Shown here in pieces: positions 1-8,891 of a stretch of DNA of 64,000 nucleotides (within the stretch, counting starts at the first letter, position 1; the number at the start of each line of letters is the position of its first letter). This DNA is from Candidatus Flexicrinis affinis. Lineage in GTDB: Bacteria > Chloroflexota > Anaerolineae > Aggregatilineales > Phototrophicaceae. The position numbers and the translations under genes were made by a program. A model generated the notes under the pieces. That model was not told the origin of the DNA, did no database searches, and saw only the letters and a program-made list of their open reading frames with translations. Where the stretch lies: contig JADJWE010000002.1 in NCBI GenBank assembly GCA_016716525.1, positions 558,001-622,000 on the forward strand, given 5' to 3'.

Positions 1-55
1 TCAACGACATTGCGCCGCCGGTCCAACGCTTGCGCGACGGAATCTCAATTGTGCG

Positions 56-61
56 TATACT
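56..61 (+). promoter_or_regulatory. Possible -10 element (TATACT)
   Basis: TATACT lies 41 bases before the GTG of the SH3-like protein gene. The best -35-like match, TTGCGC at 30-35, is 20 bases upstream, which is longer than usual. The same hexamer or TAGACT recurs before several other genes in this window, which is the main reason to list it. Confidence 0.3.
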
Positions 62-102
62 GAGGGTATGGAAACGCGCAGCGCAGGTTGCGGAGGTGAG
101 GC

Positions 103-930
103 GTGAGGCGATTCGGGGCTGTGTTCGGGGTGGTGGTTGCGTTGGTAGCCGGCGTCGTGTCGCTCCTGTATGCCCAACCGCCGGGCGATCCGGACGCTGC
201 CGCCGCAGGCGAGACCATCGTCGGGATCGTCGAGTTCGACGGCGCGACGGTTTACGTCGGCCCGGACTTCGCCTACGACCCGGTCGCGCAGCTTCCGATC
301 AACGCCAGCGTCACGGTCTTGGGCCGGCGTGGCGACTTCATCTATGCGTGGGACGGCGATCAGTGGCTCGAAATCGAGTTTGAAGGCGAGACCGGTTGGG
401 TCTATGCCCGTTTGATCCGCACCAGCATCCCGTTCAACAGCATCCCGCCGACGGGCCGCCGCCTACCCCGCAACCGTGACGGGCGCGTGCCTACAGCGTT
501 TGATCTATCCGACAACATCTGCGATTCCTGGACGGGCGAGTTTACCCGCACCGGCGACTTCATGGCCGGCGACACCGTGATCACCGTGACGTATCCGGAA
601 CTGCCCGGTGCCAACGTCTACAGCGTGATTGTTATTTCGCCGTTCGGCGAGCGTACCGCGCACGACAGCACCACCGGAACGGCCGAGATCGAACTCAAGA
701 ACCTCAACCGCACGGGCGGCACGTTCACGTGGCGCGTCGCGCCGTACTGGACGAACGAACCGAACCGCCGTAGTTGGCAGCAGTTGTGTCTGCTGCAGAC
801 CGGCGGCACGTTCGATGTGCCGGGTCCGGTCTCGACACCGCGCCCGACGCGCGACCCGTACGCCTCTTACTACTACTTCAACTTCCCCGGCCGCGCACCA
901 ACCGCCACGCCACCACCGCTGGTACCATAG
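103..930 (+). CDS. Secreted SH3b-domain protein
   Basis: A 275-residue protein of unknown specific role, probably exported. Residues 1-24 form a typical signal peptide ending near LLYAQ. Residues about 38-107 look like a bacterial SH3 (SH3b) domain, with the usual pattern of a 'VYVGPDF' segment, a 'VTVLGRRGDFIYAWDG' core and a closing 'GETGWVYARLI'. The rest is a beta-rich region with two cysteines (near 'DNICDSW' and 'QQLCLLQ') and a proline/threonine-rich tail. SH3b domains usually bind cell-wall or polysaccharide ligands. The GTG at 103 is chosen because GGAGG at 92-96 sits six bases upstream. The next gene downstream on the same strand is a secreted subtilase, so the two may act outside the cell together, but there is no direct evidence for that. 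Confidence 0.7.
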   Translation: MRRFGAVFGVVVALVAGVVSLLYAQPPGDPDAAAAGETIVGIVEFDGATVYVGPDFAYDPVAQLPINASVTVLGRRGDFIYAWDGDQWLEIEFEGETGWVYARLIRTSIPFNSIPPTGRRLPRNRDGRVPTAFDLSDNICDSWTGEFTRTGDFMAGDTVITVTYPELPGANVYSVIVISPFGERTAHDSTTGTAEIELKNLNRTGGTFTWRVAPYWTNEPNRRSWQQLCLLQTGGTFDVPGPVSTPRPTRDPYASYYYFNFPGRAPTATPPPLVP

Positions 931-959
931 TCGGGCATTCCGCAATTCTGCAATCTCCA

Positions 960-965
960 TATACT
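960..965 (+). promoter_or_regulatory. -10-like TATACT just before the subtilase ATG
   Basis: TATACT ends seven bases before the ATG at 973, and no Shine-Dalgarno sequence is visible. If this hexamer is used, transcription would start at or next to the A of the start codon, giving a leaderless mRNA. No convincing -35 element is present, so the call rests on the -10 match and its spacing. Confidence 0.35.
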
Positions 966-972
966 TGCAGAT

Positions 973-3798
973 ATGCGCCGTGTGCTGCTCGTCCTGACTC
1001 TGGGTTTAGTCTCGGTGGTGTCTGCGTCGACACAGCCGCTGCCGCCGCCTGCTACCCCGCTGCCCGATACCAAGCCGCAGTTCGGCCCCGGATCGAGAAG
1101 TGCGCCCGGCCCGATCGGCCCCGAAGACGTGATCGTGACGCTGCGCGTGGCGGACGACATCCGGTCGTCCGGCTATCGCAGCAGCGTACGCGCCGCGCAA
1201 GACAGCGTGCGCACCGTCCTCAGCCCCGCTACCGCGATCAAGGCGCAGTTTGAGAACATCCCGGCATTGTCGCTGCGCGCGACCAACGCCGACCTCCAAG
1301 TGCTTGCGGGTCACCCGTTGGTAGCGTCGATCAACCCGGACACGCGCTTGCGCACCACTGACTACGAGGCGCTTTCGCTGATCGACGGCGAGATGGCGTG
1401 GGTATCCAGCGAGGGGTACGGGGTACGTGTCGCCGTCATCGACTCCGGCATCGACATGGCACACCCGTCCGCGTTTCTCGTCGACGACGTCGTCGGCCAG
1501 TTCTGCTTCCGCACCGAAGGCGACTGCCCGCCCACCGGCGCGCAGGACGAGACCGGTCACGGCACGCACGTCGCCGGGATCATCACCGGCAAGCGCGGGA
1601 TCGCCAACCAAGCGGAGATCGTCGCCTACAAGGTCTTTACGACGTCGGACACGACCGACACCAACGTCCTCAATGCGCTCGACCACATTATCGCGAACGG
1701 GTCCGCGCTTGGGATCAAAGTCGTCAACATGAGCCTGAGCGGCAGTTTGTACAGCACGGCGGGTGCGTGTGACACCGCCAATCCGGCATACGTGAGCGCA
1801 TTCGCCCAGCTCAACGCGCAGAAGATCGCGGTCTTCGCGTCGACGGGCAACGACTTCGCATCGTTCGCCGTCGGAGCGCCGGCCTGTGTAACCGGCGCCA
1901 TTGGCGTCGGCAGCGTGAGTGACATCTATGGCGCGTGGTGCCCGTCCGATGTGCGCGGCCTACCGTCCTGTTTCAGCAATACGACCGCCGTGCAAGGGGA
2001 TGGCGAGCTGGTCGATCTGCTGGCGCCCGGATGCGCGATCAAGTCGGAATATCTCGGCGGCGGTTATGCGGTCCTATGCGGCACGTCGATGGCCTCGCCG
2101 CTGGCGGCGGGCGTTGCTGCGGTGGTGTTGAGCGGCGGGCACGATGCGACGCCGGCCGAGCTTGAAGTCATGCTCGAAGCCTCCGGCATGCCGATGTACG
2201 ACAACCGCACCGACCAGTTCTACCCCATGGTCAACTTCTGGTACGCGTTCGGCGGGAGCTCTCTTCCTGCGCCAGAGAACTTGCAGATCGACAGCGAGTC
2301 GGCGACGCACACAACCCTAAGCTGGACCGCGCCGGACTGGACCGGACGGTTGATGGAACGGTCCGTGGACAACGGCTACTTCGGGCAGATCCTTGGGTCG
2401 CTGCGCGACGGCACGTTCACCGATTCAAACATCCCATGTGGAACGCTCCGCTATCGCGTGCGCACTAGGGGCGGGATGTTGACCGGTTCGGCCTCGAACA
2501 CCGTCACGCGCGCGGCGCCCGCGGTACCCTGCCCGACTCCTCCATCAGCCCTCGACTGGACGTACGCGGGTGGCGATCAGTTCAACCTGACGTGGACGGA
2601 CACGGCGGCCGACGAGACCGGCTTCGTAGTCGAGCGTTCCTCCGATCAAGGCTTGAGCTTCGTGCAGGCCGTCGTCATCAACGGGTCGGATCAAACCACG
2701 GCGCTCGACACGACGCCGGATGGGTGCGGCGACTACGTCTATATCGTGCGATCGCTGCGTGCAGATGCGTACAACTCCGGGTCCGCGCCTTCGGGGGCCG
2801 TGTTCGCCGGATGCCCGCCGATGTCCGATCCGCTGGGTACCCCCGTCCCATTGAATGGCTGGTCGGGCAGCGTGACCGAGTCGCGTGTGCGCTACGCTAA
2901 GCGCGAGGTCGGTGACTTCGCCCATCCGTGCCGGTTCGGCGGCGCTGGCGCTGGCAACAATACGATGTACTACACGTTCACCGCCCCGGACGACGGTTAC
3001 TTGACGGTCGATACGCAGGGATCCACGTACGACACGGTACTCAGCGTGCTGACCGGATCGCCGGGGTCGTTCGAGGCAATCGCATGCTCGGAAGACTTCG
3101 ATCCGATCAACTACGACCTCACCTCGCGAGTCCGATACACGCCAGTGCAGCAGGGCGTGACGTATACGATTTACGTGTCGCACTGGAGCAGCACGGCGGT
3201 CGTCCAGCCCAATACGCTGCATCTTGCATACGACTTCCGCACCAGCCTGATCGGCAATGGCTCGTTGGAAGACACGATCGTAGACGGCGTACCTGCAGGG
3301 TGGCAGCTGATCCGGCCCGATCCATCGCTGGCCAAAGCCAAGTGCAAAGCCAAGTCGGGATTCGCCGCCGACGGCGACTGCACGGCAATCTTCAAGCCGG
3401 CGGGGCTGACGATCACGCTGAAACAAGTCGCCGGTCTGGAGCGTTGGCCGCTCAGTATCGTCAATCCTGCCGCGTCCGACCTTGTGACGCTGACGCTCTC
3501 GGTGAAGGGTGATGCCGGGACGTCCAAGGCGGTCGTGAAAGTGAAGTACGCAGACGCGACGCCGAAGACGAAATTCAAGCTGAATCTCACTTCATCTCTG
3601 GACTACACTCATCATACCGCCGACACGGCGCTCGCCAGCGGTGACGTCGCGCACGTTCAGGTCGCGCTCAAGGTCAAAGGGCTTGCCGGCAAACTACAGG
3701 TCGACGATTTCAGGTTGTGGATCGACGACGCGCCGACACGCTCGCCGTCGCTGCCGCCGCCAAGCGCGCCTGAGGACTTCCGCCGCGGCGGGTCGTAG
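973..3798 (+). CDS. Secreted subtilisin-like (S8) serine protease
   Basis: A 941-residue exported peptidase. Residues 1-20 are a signal peptide, followed by a short proline-rich stretch and an I9-like propeptide (about 50-130). The S8 catalytic domain carries all three active-site motifs: Asp157 in 'VIDSGID', His196 in 'GHGTHVAG' and Ser372 in 'GTSMASP'. Two fibronectin type III-like modules follow (about 435-520 and 525-610). Next comes a PPC-like beta-sandwich (about 625-755, 'YYTFTAPDDGYLTVDT') and a final beta-rich carbohydrate-binding-like domain ending in a proline-rich tail. The enzyme should be self-processed and extracellular. The multi-module C-terminus suggests attachment to cell surface or polymers. 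The start is the first ATG giving a signal peptide; no ribosome site is evident. Confidence 0.9.
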   Translation: MRRVLLVLTLGLVSVVSASTQPLPPPATPLPDTKPQFGPGSRSAPGPIGPEDVIVTLRVADDIRSSGYRSSVRAAQDSVRTVLSPATAIKAQFENIPALSLRATNADLQVLAGHPLVASINPDTRLRTTDYEALSLIDGEMAWVSSEGYGVRVAVIDSGIDMAHPSAFLVDDVVGQFCFRTEGDCPPTGAQDETGHGTHVAGIITGKRGIANQAEIVAYKVFTTSDTTDTNVLNALDHIIANGSALGIKVVNMSLSGSLYSTAGACDTANPAYVSAFAQLNAQKIAVFASTGNDFASFAVGAPACVTGAIGVGSVSDIYGAWCPSDVRGLPSCFSNTTAVQGDGELVDLLAPGCAIKSEYLGGGYAVLCGTSMASPLAAGVAAVVLSGGHDATPAELEVMLEASGMPMYDNRTDQFYPMVNFWYAFGGSSLPAPENLQIDSESATHTTLSWTAPDWTGRLMERSVDNGYFGQILGSLRDGTFTDSNIPCGTLRYRVRTRGGMLTGSASNTVTRAAPAVPCPTPPSALDWTYAGGDQFNLTWTDTAADETGFVVERSSDQGLSFVQAVVINGSDQTTALDTTPDGCGDYVYIVRSLRADAYNSGSAPSGAVFAGCPPMSDPLGTPVPLNGWSGSVTESRVRYAKREVGDFAHPCRFGGAGAGNNTMYYTFTAPDDGYLTVDTQGSTYDTVLSVLTGSPGSFEAIACSEDFDPINYDLTSRVRYTPVQQGVTYTIYVSHWSSTAVVQPNTLHLAYDFRTSLIGNGSLEDTIVDGVPAGWQLIRPDPSLAKAKCKAKSGFAADGDCTAIFKPAGLTITLKQVAGLERWPLSIVNPAASDLVTLTLSVKGDAGTSKAVVKVKYADATPKTKFKLNLTSSLDYTHHTADTALASGDVAHVQVALKVKGLAGKLQVDDFRLWIDDAPTRSPSLPPPSAPEDFRRGGS

Positions 3799-3812
3799 TC
3801 ATCGAACCCTCA

Positions 3813-3841
3813 TGGAACGCGCCCGCGCCGCGTCGTATACT
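3813..3841 (+). promoter_or_regulatory. Candidate promoter of the aldehyde dehydrogenase gene
   Basis: TATACT at 3836-3841 has a weak -35-like TGGAAC at 3813-3818 with a 17-base spacer. It lies just after the subtilase stop codon and 33 bases before the GTG at 3875, so the dehydrogenase probably has its own promoter. Confidence 0.4.
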
Positions 3842-3874
3842 CGTTCGATCCGCACTTCAGCTTAGGTTGCCGCC

Positions 3875-5476
3875 GTGTCCTCGCTTGCTGCCGATCGCCC
3901 TTCGTCCGAGTCGACCACCGCGAAAAGTCATCCGTCCGCCATCGATCCCGGCCAACTTGCGCGCCTCGTGCGCACGGTCGCCCCGCGCGCGCAGATGACG
4001 GTCACATCGCCGCTGGATGGACAGCTCGTCGGGTCGGTGCCGATGTGTGTGGCCGAAGACGTCGCGCATGCGGTCGAGGTGGCACGCACAGCACAGCGCG
4101 CATGGGCGGCGCTTCCCGTCCGCGAGCGCGTCAAGCCGTTTCGGCGTTTCAACAACGTGCTGCTCGACCGGCGGTTCGACATCGCCGACTTGATCCAGCT
4201 CGAGAACGGCAAGGTGCGCGCTAACGCCCTCGAAGACGTGTTCGACGCCTGCATCAACACCCGCTTTTACAGCTACCACGGGCCGTCGCTGCTGCGGCCT
4301 CAGCGCCAAGCCGGCGCGGTACCGCTGCTCACGGCGTCGACGGTCATCCCCAGACCGTTCGGTGTGGTTGGGCTGATCGAGGCATGGAACTACCCGTTCA
4401 ACTTGCCCATGCAGGATGCCGTTGCCGCGCTGATCGCGGGTAATGCGGTCGTGATGAAGGTGTCCGAATTGACGCCGTTCTCGGCGCTGTTCGGCCTGCA
4501 GCTTCTGCGCGCGTGCGGCCTGCCAGACGACGTGTTTCAGATCGTCACCGGCGACGGGAAGGTTGCTGGCGCGGCGCTGATCGATTACGTCGATACCGTC
4601 ATGTTCACCGGCAGCACGGCGACCGGCCGCAAGATCGCGGCGCACTGTGCCGAACGGTTGATCCCATGCTCGCTCGAACTCGGCGGCAAGAATCCCGTGA
4701 TTGTGCTGGAAGACGCCGACCTCGACACGACGCTTGACGTCTTGGTCGACAGTACGCTCGCGTCTGCCGGGCAAATGTGCGTGTCGTTCGAGCGCGTGTT
4801 CATCCACGAATCGCGCTATGACGCGGTGCGTGACGGGCTGGCGAAACGATACGAAGCCCTTCCGATGGGGGTCCGGCGCGGCGCATGGGATGACGAATTG
4901 AGCGTGCTCACGTCGGCCAATCAGCTTTCGCACGTGCAGCGGCACATCGAAGATGCTGTCGCCAAAGGTGCGCGGGTCGTCACGGGCGGCAAGGCGCGGC
5001 CCGATGTTGCGCCGTACGCGTTCGAGCCGACCCTGCTCGAAAACGTCACTCCGGACATGGCGGTCTTTGACGAGGAGACGTTCGGGCCGGTCGTCTCGCT
5101 GTACCGCTTCAGTGACGTGGACGATGCCGTTCGTCGCGCCAACGCGAGCCAGTACGGATTGAACGCGGCTGTGTTCGGGCGTGACGTGCGCCGCGCGCGC
5201 GACGTTGCCCACCAAATCCAGTGTGGAACGGTGACGGTCAATGAAGGGCATAAGGCCGCGTGGGCGTCGGTGCGTGCTCCGCAAGGCGGCTGGAAGCAGT
5301 CCGGCTACGGACGGCGACACGGCGCCGAAGGCATTCTCAAGTTCACCCAGTCGCAGTCGATCAGCGTGCAGCGGTTCATGGTGTACGCGCGGGGCGAGCG
5401 CATGTCCGTGCGGATGTTCGATCGCATCTACGCCACGCTAATGCGCGTGCTGCCGTGGCTTCCCGGCTTACGATAA
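3875..5476 (+). CDS. NAD(P)-dependent aldehyde dehydrogenase (GabD2-like)
   Basis: A 533-residue member of the aldehyde dehydrogenase superfamily that oxidises an aldehyde to its acid through a thiohemiacetal. Glu268 sits in 'LELGGKNP' and the nucleophile Cys302 in 'GQMCVSFERV'; 'EETFGPVVS' and the cofactor-binding 'MFTGSTATG' are also present. The C-terminal part ('VNEGHKAAWASVRAPQGGWK', 'GYGRRHGAEGILKFTQSQ') closely resembles mycobacterial GabD2-type succinate-semialdehyde dehydrogenases, so that substrate is the best guess. There is a C-terminal extension of about 40 residues after the usual end of the fold. It begins at a GTG without a clear ribosome site, and upstream in-frame starts are absent. 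It stands alone, with convergent sulfur genes downstream. Confidence 0.85.
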   Translation: MSSLAADRPSSESTTAKSHPSAIDPGQLARLVRTVAPRAQMTVTSPLDGQLVGSVPMCVAEDVAHAVEVARTAQRAWAALPVRERVKPFRRFNNVLLDRRFDIADLIQLENGKVRANALEDVFDACINTRFYSYHGPSLLRPQRQAGAVPLLTASTVIPRPFGVVGLIEAWNYPFNLPMQDAVAALIAGNAVVMKVSELTPFSALFGLQLLRACGLPDDVFQIVTGDGKVAGAALIDYVDTVMFTGSTATGRKIAAHCAERLIPCSLELGGKNPVIVLEDADLDTTLDVLVDSTLASAGQMCVSFERVFIHESRYDAVRDGLAKRYEALPMGVRRGAWDDELSVLTSANQLSHVQRHIEDAVAKGARVVTGGKARPDVAPYAFEPTLLENVTPDMAVFDEETFGPVVSLYRFSDVDDAVRRANASQYGLNAAVFGRDVRRARDVAHQIQCGTVTVNEGHKAAWASVRAPQGGWKQSGYGRRHGAEGILKFTQSQSISVQRFMVYARGERMSVRMFDRIYATLMRVLPWLPGLR

Positions 5477-5549
5477 GGAAGAGAAGTTGGAAGTGATGAG
5501 TGATGAGGCAGTATGCTCGCCTCACCCCGCTCATCACGTCTCAGCGTGG

Positions 5550-6302
5550 CTAGGCCATCAGCCGGCCGAGGTTGTCCGCAAGCAGCATCAGCGCCAGAAT
5601 GATCACAAACAACGCGAAACCCTTGCGCAGCATCCCCGCGCCGATGCGCGCATTGAGCCGCGTGCCGAGGTACGTACCGACGAATCCGGCCAACGCGAAC
5701 GTGGCGATCAGCGCCCAGTCGAGCGACGCGCCGCTGAGATGTCCCGCTAGCCCCGCCACGCTGTTCATCGCAATCACGATCAATGACGTGCCGACCGCCT
5801 GAGACATCGGCAAGCCGACCAGCATCACCAGCGCCGGCACGATCAGGAAGCCACCGCCGACCCCGAGCACGCCGGTCAGCGCGCCGACTGCCGCACCGAC
5901 AACCACGACTTTGACGGGTTGACTGCGCGGGGCCTCGACGTGTTCGATGTGTGGCCGCGCGATCATCATGATGCCGACTACCAGCATCAGCAGCGCGAAC
6001 ATCAGCATCAACACGACCGACGGAATGCTGGACGCGAGGTTGGCCGTCAAGTACGCCGCCCCCATGCCGGACAGGCCGAACAGCAGCGCTACGGCGATGT
6101 TCAGGCTGCCCGATCCGCGGCGCATAGTCGCGCCAAACGCCGAGCTGCTGCCGACGATCACCAGCGAGGCTGTTACCGCGGCCTGCGCGGGCTGACCGAG
6201 CACATACACCAACGCGGGCACGGTGAGGATCGACCCGCCGCCACCAAGCAAGCCGAGCAGGAGGCCGATGGTAAGGCCCAGCGCCACTTCAACGATGATC
6301 AT
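5550..6302 (-). CDS. TSUP (TauE/SafE) family anion exporter
   Basis: A 250-residue integral membrane protein with about eight hydrophobic helices and the two glycine-rich half-repeats of the TSUP family ('GLTIGLLLGLLGGGGSILTV' and 'GALTGVLGVGGGFLIVPAL'). Members move sulfite, sulfoacetate or related sulfur anions out of or into the cell. It begins only six bases after the stop codon of the persulfide dioxygenase gene and is surely co-transcribed with it. Because that enzyme makes sulfite and thiosulfate, the likely job here is removal of sulfite or thiosulfate. Substrate is inferred from context. Confidence 0.85.
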   Translation of the reverse strand: MIIVEVALGLTIGLLLGLLGGGGSILTVPALVYVLGQPAQAAVTASLVIVGSSSAFGATMRRGSGSLNIAVALLFGLSGMGAAYLTANLASSIPSVVLMLMFALLMLVVGIMMIARPHIEHVEAPRSQPVKVVVVGAAVGALTGVLGVGGGFLIVPALVMLVGLPMSQAVGTSLIVIAMNSVAGLAGHLSGASLDWALIATFALAGFVGTYLGTRLNARIGAGMLRKGFALFVIILALMLLADNLGRLMA

Positions 6303-6308
6303 GAGATG

Positions 6309-7730
6309 TTACGCCGTCTGCAGTTCTACACCGGATTCGGTCGGCAGCGCTGCCGACCAGACCGTGTCGGAGTCGCCCATGAGTACCGCGTTGTCGAAGC
6401 CGTTGGCGCGAAGCCAGCTCACCGCCACCTGGGCCCGGTATCCGCTTGCGCAGTACACGCCGAACGGACGCGACGCCGGAAGCTCTGCCGACCGGCGGTA
6501 CAGCTCCGCCAGCGGGATGTGCTTGGCCCCGACAACGTGCCTATCCTGCCACTCGCTGCGGTTCCGAATGTCGAGCGCGGTGGCTGACCCCGACGCCATC
6601 TCATCGGCCAAATCGCGTGCGGTCATCTGCGGCAGCGTGTCGAGATCGGCGCCGAGATCGTTCGCCCACAACACGCCGACGATCTGATCGACGCCCACAC
6701 CACGCAACGCGATGACTGCTTCGTCCAGCGCCGCGCCGTCCGGAACGACCAACGCCACCGGCGCGCGGAAGTCGTACAGCGAGCCGATGTATGTCGAGAC
6801 CTTAGACGAACTCGCGGGCGTGCTGATTGTGCCGGGGATGTGCCCATCGGCGAACGCGTCGCGGTCGCGGACATCGTTCACGAACGCGCCGGCGTCGATC
6901 AAGGTGTCGATCTGGGCGCGGGACATTTGTTTGATCGCCGGCAGGTCGGCCAACAGCGCCGGACCTTCGCGGTTCACCTTCTTCATCTGCGCGAAATAGC
7001 GCGGCGGCTCGGGCTGCCCGTCGAGCAGCCACGCGACGAACTCATTTTCGTCGTCAATTTGGAACGCCGGGCTGAACAACTTCTCGTAGCCGAGCGTGGT
7101 GGACGGGACCGCGCCAAGGGCCTTGCCGCACGCGCTGCCGGCGCCGTGACCCGGCCACAGCTGCAGATAGTCGGGGAGCGACTTGAAGCGCTGCACGGTC
7201 TTGAACTGCTGGTGCGCACCACTGTCGGCGCTGCCCACCACGCCCGCTGCGGCTTCGAGCAAGTCGGGCCGGCCGATGTCGCCAACGAATACCGCGTCGC
7301 CGGTGAAAATGCCCATCGGCTTATCGGCGCCGGCAGTGTCGGTGATCATGAACGCGATGTGTTCGGGCGTGTGCCCGGGCGTGTGCAGAATCTCGACTTT
7401 GACGTTGCCGACCATGAACGTGTCGCCATCCATCACCTGCACGACGCCGGATTCGGTGCCGAACGCGTACTGCCAATCGGGGCCGCCTTCACCGCTGACG
7501 TACAACAGCGCGCGGGTGGCGGCCGCAAGTTCACGGCTTCCGCTAACGTAGTCGGCGTGGATGTGCGTCTCTGCGACGTGGCTGATGCGTACGCCTTCAC
7601 GCTCTGCGGCGTCAATGTACGTCTGAATCTCGCGCGAGGGATCGACGATCAGGGCCTCGCCCGTCTTGGCGCATCCGACCAAGTAAGAGGCTTGCGCGAG
7701 GCGCTCGTCATAGAAGTAGCGAAGGATCAT
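6309..7730 (-). CDS. Persulfide dioxygenase-rhodanese fusion (CstB-like)
   Basis: A 473-residue cytoplasmic fusion. Residues 1-240 are an ETHE1-type metallo-beta-lactamase fold with 'THIHADY' (His56, His58, Asp60), 'HTPGHTPEH' (His120), 'TGDAVFVGDIGRPD' (Asp145) and 'WPGHG' (His195); His56, His120 and Asp145 would bind the single iron of a persulfide dioxygenase. Residues about 265-360 form a rhodanese-like domain with no cysteine at the active loop. Residues about 370-470 form a second, intact rhodanese domain with Cys427 in 'YCASGYR'. This order matches staphylococcal CstB, which turns low-molecular-weight persulfides into thiosulfate. An upstream GGAG supports the ATG at 7730. The TSUP exporter follows, and a divergent LysR gene lies upstream, so the set looks like a sulfide/persulfide detoxification unit. 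Confidence 0.9.
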   Translation of the reverse strand: MILRYFYDERLAQASYLVGCAKTGEALIVDPSREIQTYIDAAEREGVRISHVAETHIHADYVSGSRELAAATRALLYVSGEGGPDWQYAFGTESGVVQVMDGDTFMVGNVKVEILHTPGHTPEHIAFMITDTAGADKPMGIFTGDAVFVGDIGRPDLLEAAAGVVGSADSGAHQQFKTVQRFKSLPDYLQLWPGHGAGSACGKALGAVPSTTLGYEKLFSPAFQIDDENEFVAWLLDGQPEPPRYFAQMKKVNREGPALLADLPAIKQMSRAQIDTLIDAGAFVNDVRDRDAFADGHIPGTISTPASSSKVSTYIGSLYDFRAPVALVVPDGAALDEAVIALRGVGVDQIVGVLWANDLGADLDTLPQMTARDLADEMASGSATALDIRNRSEWQDRHVVGAKHIPLAELYRRSAELPASRPFGVYCASGYRAQVAVSWLRANGFDNAVLMGDSDTVWSAALPTESGVELQTA

Positions 7731-7835
7731 GTGTGTTCTCCCGATCCAGCGAGGCCGAAGTGCGACCTTCTGTGTCCATGGCTCAAGACTACCTGATTTA
7801 TCACCGTGGAGTTGTACCCAGCCCGTGATTGATGG

Positions 7836-7853
7836 TATAAGTCAGCACTTATA
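7836..7853. promoter_or_regulatory. Perfect inverted repeat, likely LysR operator
   Basis: TATAAGT and ACTTATA are separated by CAGC, giving a perfect 7-4-7 inverted repeat that contains ATAA-N8-TTAT. It lies in the divergent region between the persulfide dioxygenase gene and the LysR gene, and ends two bases before the LysR ribosome site. LysR proteins usually bind such dyads next to their own gene, so autorepression plus control of the sulfur operon is likely. Confidence 0.65.
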
Positions 7854-7870
7854 GTAAAGGAGTGGTGCGG

Positions 7871-8782
7871 ATGCTCGATCTCCGCAAACTGCAAATCTTC
7901 GTCCATGTCGTGCAGGCTGGCAGTTTCAGCGGCGCGGCCGAACGCCTACTGATGACCCAGTCGGGAGTCAGCCAGCACATTCAGGACCTCGAACGCGGGT
8001 TCTCGACGGCATTGTTCGAACGGCGCGCACGCGGCGTGGCGCTCACCGACGCTGGTCAACTGCTGCTTGGATACGCCGAGCAGATCCTCCAAATTGCCCA
8101 CGAGGCCGAGCTTGCCTTGACCACAGTAACACCCACAACCCACGCAGCGGTTCGCTTGGGCGCGACGCCGGGGGTTGGAATGTACGTGCTGCCGACCTGC
8201 CTCACCGAGTTTCAGGGGCGTTATCCACAGGTGCAGATCGACCTGATGACGCGCACCACCCCGCAGATCGCCGAGGCATTACTGGCTGGCGCATGCGACC
8301 TCGGCATCGTCGAGGGCGAGCCTGACATCAGCGATGCTGCCGTCCGTGTTCGGCACCTTGCATCGGTGCCGCAGTGGCTGGTCATCGGCCCGCAGCACGT
8401 GTGGTGGGATCGCGAGTCGGTTGAACTGTCGGAACTACCGCAGACCGCGCTCATCACACGCCAGCGAGGCAGTCACTCGCGACAGTGGCTCGAACGCGAA
8501 CTGGCGTCGCTCGGCCTGACTGTTCGTATCACGGCGGAATTTGACAACGTGGAGTCGATCAAGCGAGCTGTCGCAGGGGGCAAAGCGGCAACTATCCTGC
8601 CGCGTTACGCTTTCGAGCAGGAAGTCACGTTCGGGCTGCTGCGCGCTGTGCCGATCATCGGAGTCGAGCTGCAGCGTCACCTCAGCGCGATCTGGGCGAG
8701 CGCATCGCCGCCGGGCCCGGTGGCCAGCGCCTTTCTTTCGAACGTCACCCGCATGCTTGAGCAAGTGCACTGGTCACGGTAG
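7871..8782 (+). CDS. LysR-family transcriptional regulator
   Basis: A 303-residue regulator. Residues 1-60 form the winged helix-turn-helix ('LQIFVHVVQAGSFSGAAERL', 'TQSGVSQHIQDLER'), and residues about 88-295 the periplasmic-binding-protein-like effector domain. The ATG at 7871 is preferred over the GTG at 7862 because AAAGGAG at 7856-7862 is placed eight bases before the ATG. The gene is divergent from the persulfide dioxygenase/TSUP operon and shares with it an inverted repeat at 7836-7853, so it most likely senses a sulfur compound and controls that operon. The effector cannot be read from sequence. Confidence 0.85.
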   Translation: MLDLRKLQIFVHVVQAGSFSGAAERLLMTQSGVSQHIQDLERGFSTALFERRARGVALTDAGQLLLGYAEQILQIAHEAELALTTVTPTTHAAVRLGATPGVGMYVLPTCLTEFQGRYPQVQIDLMTRTTPQIAEALLAGACDLGIVEGEPDISDAAVRVRHLASVPQWLVIGPQHVWWDRESVELSELPQTALITRQRGSHSRQWLERELASLGLTVRITAEFDNVESIKRAVAGGKAATILPRYAFEQEVTFGLLRAVPIIGVELQRHLSAIWASASPPGPVASAFLSNVTRMLEQVHWSR

Positions 8783-8802
8783 TGCGGGTCTCTTGCGACA
8801 TA

Positions 8803-8831
8803 TTGTAAGCAAGCGGCGAGTGGACTATATT
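8803..8831 (+). promoter_or_regulatory. Sigma-70-type promoter of mscL
   Basis: TTGTAA at 8803-8808 and TATATT at 8826-8831 are separated by exactly 17 bases. They match the consensus at four and five of six positions and lie about 60 bases before the mscL ATG, downstream of the LysR stop codon. Confidence 0.6.
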
Positions 8832-8891
8832 CTCAGGCAACCCCGGGTGTCGTGGTACACGCGGGCGCATGGCTCGAATTAGGAGGATAGA

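Noticed and set aside
3857..5320. 487-residue open frame antisense to the aldehyde dehydrogenase gene
   Set aside because: Arginine/histidine-rich text with no family pattern; the opposite strand encodes a complete enzyme with all catalytic motifs. Long antisense frames are common at this GC content.
5487..5545. GAAGTGATGAGTGATGAGG stretch after the aldehyde dehydrogenase gene, resembling part of the lutB/lutC intergenic text
   Set aside because: The shared part is short and simple in composition; not enough to call a repeat copy.
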